Below are positions 1-5,244 of a stretch of DNA of 7,988 nucleotides, piece after piece; position 1 is the stretch's first letter; each line of letters opens with the position of its first letter. A program made the translations under genes and the position numbers. Under the pieces are notes generated by a model, which worked only from the letters and a program-made list of their open reading frames with translations, was not told where the DNA came from and searched no databases. Location: NCBI GenBank assembly GCA_019313765.1, contig JAFDAP010000063.1, positions 1-7,988 of the forward strand, in the 5' to 3' direction. This DNA comes from Deltaproteobacteria bacterium. GTDB taxonomy: Bacteria; Desulfobacterota; DSM-4660; Desulfatiglandales; Desulfatiglandaceae.

Positions 1-3000
1 CGTTCCGGCATTTTTGACCTGGCCTCCTCCCTGGCCTTTCTGTCCGCACAGGGGCATCATACAAATTTATCCCTGTGGGTTCCGGTTCCTGATAACAGAA
101 GAGTGCCGGCCCAAAGGAAACAAGTACAAATGACGGTCCCCATTTGCGGTGCCAATTATGTTAAACCGAAACCTTCGAGACCTCCTTTATCACCCCCAAA
201 AGTTTCCATTCCGCCCAATACATCCGGCAACGTTTCAGGGTCGCCTGTTTCAGGCAAGTCGCCCCGGAAAATGCCTGTCGCTCAATACGCAGATGCTGAT
301 TCCCTGAGCGAGGCCTTTCGCACGACACAGGAGAATCTGACGTACTTACAGAAGATTCAGGAGCAGACAGCGCAACTTCACCAGCAGTTTCTCGAGGGCC
401 AGGACACGGCCCAGCGCACCATTCAGGGCCTCATGGAACAGCAGCGCAAGCTCTTGCAGGCCTCTCTGGGAATGACAACAGAGACAAGTGAGTCCGTAAT
501 TCCGGAACCTGCACTCCGAATTGATACCGTTCCAATCCATCCCAAAACGCAACCGGTCATTCCTGCTGCTGAGCTGTTCTTGACACCTGAACCTTCCGGT
601 CCTGATCCCGGCGCCGGCGCAGTCGGCAAAATCCTTCTGAAAGTAGTCTCGGAAAAGACCGGCTATCCCGTGGACATGCTTGAAATGGACATGGAATTGG
701 ATTCCGACCTGGGTATCGATTCCATCAAGCGCGTGGAGATCCTTTCCGTGCTCCAGGAGGAACTGCCCGAAGCCCCCGCAGTCAAACCCGAACACTTAGG
801 TTCTTTGAAGACCCTTCGCCAGATCGTGGAATTCCTTTCCGAAGGGAAAGGTATTGAAGAACCGCCTAAAAGTGTTTTACCGGAAAAAGACGTTTCGAAA
901 ACCGAACCCCGGTCTTTGCCGGGACAGGCCCATTTAAGTATCGGCACTATTCTCTTGGAAGTGGTCTCGGATAAGACCGGTTATCCTGTAGAGATGCTCG
1001 AAATGGACATGGAATTGGACTCCGATCTGGGTATTGATTCCATCAAACGGGTGGAGATCCTTTCCGTGCTCCAGGAGAAATTGCCCGAAGCCCCGGCAGT
1101 CAAACCCGAACACTTAGGTTCCTTGAAAACCCTTCGCCAGATCGTGGAATTCCTTTCCGGAACTTGGGCAGAATCACCTGCGGAGAAACCCCCGGTTTAT
1201 CCGGGCCTTTCGTCCGCTGATGAAACAGAAACACGCGAGGTTTTTCCGGAACCGCCCTCTGAAGGTCCGGCGCTCACGAATAATGCTATTGAAAGATCCG
1301 TCCTTTCCCTGATCAGATTAGACAAAAGCGCTATTCGGCAGCAGCTTTCTGTTTCAGAAGGGGCCCGAATCTGGATCACGGATGAAGACTCCGGCCTGGC
1401 TCTTTTATTAAAAGATCGGCTGCATTCCTTGAATTACCGGCCCGAGTTGATCTCCTTAAAGGACCTGAATGACATGGAACGGCCCTCGAGCCTCGGGGGA
1501 TTGCTCATCCTGTCTCCGGCCAAAAATGCGGGTGATGTGTTCCTCAAAGACAGTTTTAAACTCCTGCGCCTCGCAGGTCCGGGTCTGAGAAAAGCCGGTA
1601 AGAACGGCGGTTCCGTTCTCGTTACGGTCTCGCGCCTGGACGGCGCTTTTGGCCTGGCAAGCCTCAACGGGGGCAATGATCCCGCTTCCGGAGGGCTCGC
1701 GGGCCTATTAAAGACCGCCCGGCACGAATGGCCCGAGGTTCATTGCAAGGCGCTCGATTTATCCGGCGACTTTGAAAATCCCGTTAATGCATCCTCGATC
1801 ATTGTAGATGAAATGTTCCTGAAAGAACCTTTGGAGGTGGGTCTTTCGAACAAAGGCCGATACAATCTGCAATTGTTACCGGCGCCACTTGAAGAAGCCC
1901 TGTTATCGCCATCTACCGAAGGGCCACTGAACAGGGGCGATGCCGTGGTCATCACAGGGGGCGCGCGCGGGATAACCGCCGAAATAGCCACGAAGCTTTC
2001 CAAGACATTTAAGCCGACGCTGGTCCTTTTGGGCCGCAGTAATGAGCCCTGCCCTGAACCGGATTGGCTTGCCACCCTGACCGGAGAAGCCGAAATCAAA
2101 AAAGCGCTTGTTGAGCGTGCAGGAGAAAGACCATCGCTCAGAGAGATCGAAAAACAGCACAGGGCGATCATTGCCAACCGGGAACTGTTACGCAATATTG
2201 CACGGATTGAGGCGTCAGGCGCTAAGGTCATTTACCGCTCAGTGGATATTCGGGACACCGAAAAACTCCGCTCCGCGATCAAAGAGGTCCGCGATCATGT
2301 GGGTCCCATCAGGGGTCTCATTCATGGTGCAGGTGTGCTTGCCGACCGTCTTATTGAAGACAAGACGGACGAACAATTCGATCTGGTCTATTCCACAAAG
2401 GTCACAGGACTGCGTTCTCTGCTCGATACCCTGGATTTGGATGATCTCAAGGTTATGGTCCTGTTCTCATCTTTCACTGGTCGGCACGGCCGGTCAGGCC
2501 AGGCGGATTATGCGGCCGCCAATGAAGTCTTGAATAAATTCGCCCAGCAGCAATCACGGCTCCTTCCGAACTGCCGCGTGGTCTCAGTGAACTGGGGGCC
2601 CTGGAATGGGGGCATGGTCACCCCTTCCCTCAGGAAAATCTTTGAAAAAGAAGGCGTGGCCCTGATCGACCTTAAGGCAGGGGCCAATTATCTGGTAAGG
2701 GAGATCAGTGCCAACCCGGACGGGCCGGTTGAAGTGGTGGTCATGGGGAGAAGGTCTAATGAACATCATAAAGATGTATCCCTGCCTGCACACGATGCAC
2801 AGGCAGAGGTTATCCCCGAAACCTCCCCTCTTTCAATGGCCTTCGAACGCCGGTTGGATATTGAGGACTATCCGTTTTTGCAGTCCCACGTATTGAACGG
2901 CAGGCCTGTTCTTCCCATGGCCCTTATGATCGAGTGGATGTCTCACGGTGCCCTGCACGGAAACCCGGGCTTGAGGTTTATTGGCTTTGATAATCTTCGG

Positions 3001-3711
3001 ATTCTGAAAGGGGTCATTCTTGACAAGGAAAAGCCATGTACTATTCGGGTCATGGCGGGCAAGGCCGTGAAAAAGAATACGTTTCGAATGGTCCCGGTCG
3101 AGCTGTCAAGCACAGAAGGAAACGGCAGGGAATATGTCCATGCACGAGCCGAGATCGTATTAGGATCAACGCTACCCAAAGGGGATGCGTCCATCACCGG
3201 GGTTTCTCATCCACCATACCCCCTTGACAAAAAGGGAATATACAACAGCGATCTCCTATTTCACGGGCCCCATCTTCAGGGTATCCGGCAGGTGGAAGGG
3301 TGCTCCCGCAAAGGGATTGTTGCTTCCGTCTCCACGGCTCCGGTCCCGGCAGAGTGGATTAAAAACCCCCTGCGCAATACCTGGTTAGCCGATCCACTCG
3401 TCTTAGACAGCGCCTTCCAGATGATGATCCTGTGGAGTTTCGAGAACAACGGTGTCGGGGCCCTGCCCTGTTTTGCCGGCAGCTTCCGCCAGTTTCAACC
3501 CGTATTTCCCAAACAGGGTGTGCAGATTGTTATCAGCGTTAAAAGGGACAGTGAACACCGCGCATTAGCCGATATAGAGTTTATAGACCCTGTCACCGGA
3601 AAATTGATTGCCCGAATGGAAGACTACGAGTGCGTTATGGATGCATCACTCAACTGCGCGTTCAAGTGCAACCGGTTGCCCCTTCAAAATGAGATCAAGG
3701 CCTCGGCCTGA
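1..3711 (+). CDS. pfaA: PfaA/Pfa2-type polyunsaturated fatty acid (secondary lipid) synthase, 5'-truncated: (AT end)-ACP-ACP-KR-DH
   Basis: Cytoplasmic multidomain synthase that carries the acyl chain and reduces and dehydrates the beta-keto intermediate. The frame is open from base 1 and ends at TGA 3709-3711, leaving 1236 residues (numbered from window codon 1). Residues 1-60 look like the end of an AT module and the Pfa post-AT linker (TVPICGANY, about 46-54). A Gln/Glu-rich probable coiled coil (102-156) and a Pro-rich linker follow. Two ACPs (209-280, 315-386) each have GIDS, with phosphopantetheine serines 241 and 347. The KR has TGGARGI (652-658), Ser824 and Tyr837. A PKS-type dehydratase has HVLNGRPVLP (His963) and LDSAFQ (Asp1136). 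Known relatives begin with KS-AT, expected upstream of the window. The GTG at 103 falls inside the linker and should not be used as the start. The next gene lies 186 bp downstream on the same strand. Family assignment is firm; the actual product (PUFA or another lipid) cannot be read from sequence. Confidence 0.9.
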   Translation, partial: RSGIFDLASSLAFLSAQGHHTNLSLWVPVPDNRRVPAQRKQVQMTVPICGANYVKPKPSRPPLSPPKVSIPPNTSGNVSGSPVSGKSPRKMPVAQYADADSLSEAFRTTQENLTYLQKIQEQTAQLHQQFLEGQDTAQRTIQGLMEQQRKLLQASLGMTTETSESVIPEPALRIDTVPIHPKTQPVIPAAELFLTPEPSGPDPGAGAVGKILLKVVSEKTGYPVDMLEMDMELDSDLGIDSIKRVEILSVLQEELPEAPAVKPEHLGSLKTLRQIVEFLSEGKGIEEPPKSVLPEKDVSKTEPRSLPGQAHLSIGTILLEVVSDKTGYPVEMLEMDMELDSDLGIDSIKRVEILSVLQEKLPEAPAVKPEHLGSLKTLRQIVEFLSGTWAESPAEKPPVYPGLSSADETETREVFPEPPSEGPALTNNAIERSVLSLIRLDKSAIRQQLSVSEGARIWITDEDSGLALLLKDRLHSLNYRPELISLKDLNDMERPSSLGGLLILSPAKNAGDVFLKDSFKLLRLAGPGLRKAGKNGGSVLVTVSRLDGAFGLASLNGGNDPASGGLAGLLKTARHEWPEVHCKALDLSGDFENPVNASSIIVDEMFLKEPLEVGLSNKGRYNLQLLPAPLEEALLSPSTEGPLNRGDAVVITGGARGITAEIATKLSKTFKPTLVLLGRSNEPCPEPDWLATLTGEAEIKKALVERAGERPSLREIEKQHRAIIANRELLRNIARIEASGAKVIYRSVDIRDTEKLRSAIKEVRDHVGPIRGLIHGAGVLADRLIEDKTDEQFDLVYSTKVTGLRSLLDTLDLDDLKVMVLFSSFTGRHGRSGQADYAAANEVLNKFAQQQSRLLPNCRVVSVNWGPWNGGMVTPSLRKIFEKEGVALIDLKAGANYLVREISANPDGPVEVVVMGRRSNEHHKDVSLPAHDAQAEVIPETSPLSMAFERRLDIEDYPFLQSHVLNGRPVLPMALMIEWMSHGALHGNPGLRFIGFDNLRILKGVILDKEKPCTIRVMAGKAVKKNTFRMVPVELSSTEGNGREYVHARAEIVLGSTLPKGDASITGVSHPPYPLDKKGIYNSDLLFHGPHLQGIRQVEGCSRKGIVASVSTAPVPAEWIKNPLRNTWLADPLVLDSAFQMMILWSFENNGVGALPCFAGSFRQFQPVFPKQGVQIVISVKRDSEHRALADIEFIDPVTGKLIARMEDYECVMDASLNCAFKCNRLPLQNEIKASA
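625..840 (+). other. Acyl carrier protein domain 1
   Basis: This is the first of two phosphopantetheine-binding domains (residues 209-280). The GIDS motif places the attachment serine at codon 721-723. The surrounding LDSDLGIDSIKRVEIL is typical of Pfa-type ACPs, which are arranged in tandem so that several chains can be processed on one synthase. It is preceded by a Pro-rich linker. Confidence 0.93.
943..1158 (+). other. Acyl carrier protein domain 2
   Basis: This second ACP (residues 315-386) has its attachment serine at codon 1039-1041 and sits exactly 318 bp after domain 1. By hand alignment 67 of 72 residues and 193 of 216 bases match domain 1, so it arose by internal duplication or is kept similar by gene conversion. 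Only two ACPs are present; characterised Pfa synthases often carry more. Confidence 0.93.
1354..2670 (+). other. Ketoreductase domain (structural and catalytic halves)
   Basis: NADPH-dependent reduction of the beta-keto group. A degenerate Rossmann half (about residues 452-620) precedes the catalytic half. The nucleotide-binding loop is TGGARGI (652-658). The catalytic block reads FSSFTGRHGRSGQADYAAAN with Ser824 and Tyr837 spaced 13 apart, as in PKS ketoreductases, followed by Asn841 and VNWGPW. A roughly 40-residue helical insert after the second strand (about 690-735) is also seen in Pfa-type KRs. Domain edges are approximate. Confidence 0.9.
2815..3675 (+). other. C-terminal PKS-type dehydratase (double hotdog)
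   Basis: Dehydrates the beta-hydroxyacyl chain. The N-terminal hotdog has the HxxxGxxxxP signature (HVLNGRPVLP, His963). The C-terminal hotdog has DPLVLDSAFQ with Asp1136 and Gln1140, as in DH domains of modular PKS. This is distinct from the FabA-like DH pair expected in the partner protein. Both catalytic residues are present, so it is predicted to be active. Domain edges are approximate. Confidence 0.85.
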
Positions 3712-3727
3712 ATCACTTTTAAACCTA

Positions 3728-3769
3728 CCTCCCCCTTGTCGAAGATCCCCGCACATAGTGCGGGGGAGG
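3728..3769 (+). repeat. Two mutually exclusive inverted repeats in the pfaA-pfaC spacer
   Basis: CCCCGCAC (3747-3754) pairs perfectly with GTGCGGGG (3758-3765) across a 3-base loop. CCTCCCCC (3728-3735) pairs perfectly with GGGGGAGG (3762-3769). The two stems share 3762-3765, so only one can form at a time. The position 17 bp past the pfaA stop suits a transcript-end or RNA-switch role, but no U-tract follows directly. Confidence 0.5.
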
Positions 3770-3796
3770 GCTTGCCCGCCTAAGGCGCGTAAAAGT

Positions 3797-3836
3797 TGGG
3801 GTGAAAGCCCCAGGATATTGAGCTAATATATTTTTT
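3797..3836 (+). other. Small hairpin followed by an AT-rich stretch
   Basis: TGGGG (3797-3801) and CCCCA (3808-3812) form a 5-bp stem with loop TGAAAG. An AT-rich stretch ending in six T (3831-3836) follows, but the T-run starts 18 bases after the stem, too far for a standard intrinsic terminator. The AT-rich part contains TAATAT, which could be a -10 element, though no convincing -35 box is placed before it. Confidence 0.3.
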
Positions 3837-3842
3837 GAGACA

Positions 3843-3893
3843 GCCGTTTCTTTCCCCATTAGCAACCCCGGGGTCTTAAACGGCAATTTTTTT
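3843..3893 (+). terminator. Candidate intrinsic terminator or attenuator just before pfaC
   Basis: GCCGTTT (3843-3849) is the exact reverse complement of AAACGGC (3878-3884). Inside it, CCCC (3854-3857) can pair with GGGG (3870-3873) across a symmetric 4x4 internal loop. The stem is followed at once by AA and seven T (3887-3893). The T-tract ends five bases before the pfaC ATG, so the structure would lie in the pfaC leader and could hold back read-through from pfaA or from a promoter in the spacer. The stem is short and interrupted, so this is a candidate only. Confidence 0.45.
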
Positions 3894-3897
3894 CATA

Positions 3898-5244
3898 ATG
3901 AATAACTCACGGTCAATTGCAATCGTTGGAATCGGAGGGATATTTCCCGGCGCACGGGACCTGGACCAGTTCTGGGCCAACATCCTGAATGGAGTCAATT
4001 CCGCTGAGCAAGTCCCGGAAGGGAGGTGGCTGCTTTCTGCCGAAGATGCATATGATTCCAGAAAAGGCGCGGCCGACCGGGTTTACTCCACACAAGGTTG
4101 CTTTATCGAAGGGTTTTCCGCCGAACTCATTCCAGAGGAACTCAATATCAGCCGGGCCTTAATCGAAGAACTGGATCCTATGTTTCATCTTGGGCTTTAC
4201 GCCGGACATCAGGCATTCCGCGATGCAGTTACCAAAGACCTGGATTTAGGCCGGGTGGGCGTGATCATAGGCAATATTGCCTTACCCACCGACAAATCTT
4301 CGGCCCTTGCCCGCGAGTACTTGGGCAGGACCTTTGAGGAAAAGGTCTTAGGAGAAAGCGGGAGAGAAGGTGAGAGATCACCTCATCCCCTGAACCGTTA
4401 TGTGGCCGGGCTGCCCGGTGGTGTCATAGCCAAGGCATTAGGGCTCGGCCTTGGTGCCTATACCTTAGACGCTGCATGTGCTTCATCCCTCTATGCCATC
4501 AAGCTTGCAGTCGATCAACTCCTTTCGGGCCGGGCCGACGCCATGCTTACCGGAGGTTTGTCCCGGCCTGATTGTCTTTACACCCAGATGGGTTTTTCCC
4601 AGCTCAGAGCGCTTTCACCCACCGGCATCTGTTCCCCTTTTGAGGTCAATGGAGACGGCCTCGTGGTAGGGGAAGGCTCGGGCATGTTTGTCCTAAAGCG
4701 CACCGAGGATGCATTGCGCCACGGGGACCATATCTATGCCGTGATTTCCGGTATCGGGCTTTCCAACGACGTGGGAGGCAGCCTGCTCGCTCCTTTGTCC
4801 GAGGGCCAGTTGCGGGCCATGGGCCCGGCCTACGAACAGGCAGGATGGTCCCATAAGGACGTGGATATCATTGAATGTCATGCCACCGGCACCCCTGTAG
4901 GAGATGCGGTTGAATTTGAGAGCCTTCAAACCTTGTGGGGAAACGACGGATGGAAAACCGGACAATGCGTGATCGGTTCCGTCAAGTCCAATATAGGCCA
5001 TCTCCTCACTGCAGCAGGGTCTGCAGCCCTTATGAAGGTCTTATTAGCGCTCAAGAATAAATTCCTTCCTCCAATCGCAAATTTTAAAACCCCGCACCCT
5101 GACCTTAAAATGGGTTCCAGTCCCTTCAGGATCCTGATCAAGGCCGAGCCCTGGACAAGACGCGATGATGATACCCCCAGACGAGCGGCTGTCAGCGCAT
5201 TTGGGTTTGGCGGAATCAATGCACATGTCCTCATTGAGGAATGG
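3898..5244 (+). other. Active ketosynthase domain of PfaC-like protein
   Basis: Decarboxylative Claisen condensation. The full Cys-His-His triad is present: Cys194 at codon 4477-4479, His328, and His368. The domain closes with the usual SAFGFGGINAH block. A short charged loop, GESGREGERS (residues 173-182 by approximate count), before NRYVAG may be a local insertion. Confidence 0.92.

Noticed and set aside
103..105. GTG as start of the first gene
   Set aside because: The frame is open upstream to base 1 and encodes family-typical sequence, so this is an internal valine codon.
346..795. Antisense open frame across the coiled-coil and first ACP
   Set aside because: It lies opposite a clearly conserved coding region, has no recognisable domain, and is explained by codon bias of the sense gene.
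1740..2231. Antisense open frame of 163 codons opposite the KR domain
   Set aside because: It is a shadow of the conserved KR frame; its Ser/Arg-rich composition is typical of reversed coding sequence.
3819..3836. Sigma-70 promoter (TTGAGC / TAATAT) ahead of pfaC
   Set aside because: The two boxes abut instead of being about 17 bp apart, and no alternative -35 fits well. A promoter in the spacer remains possible but is not supported.
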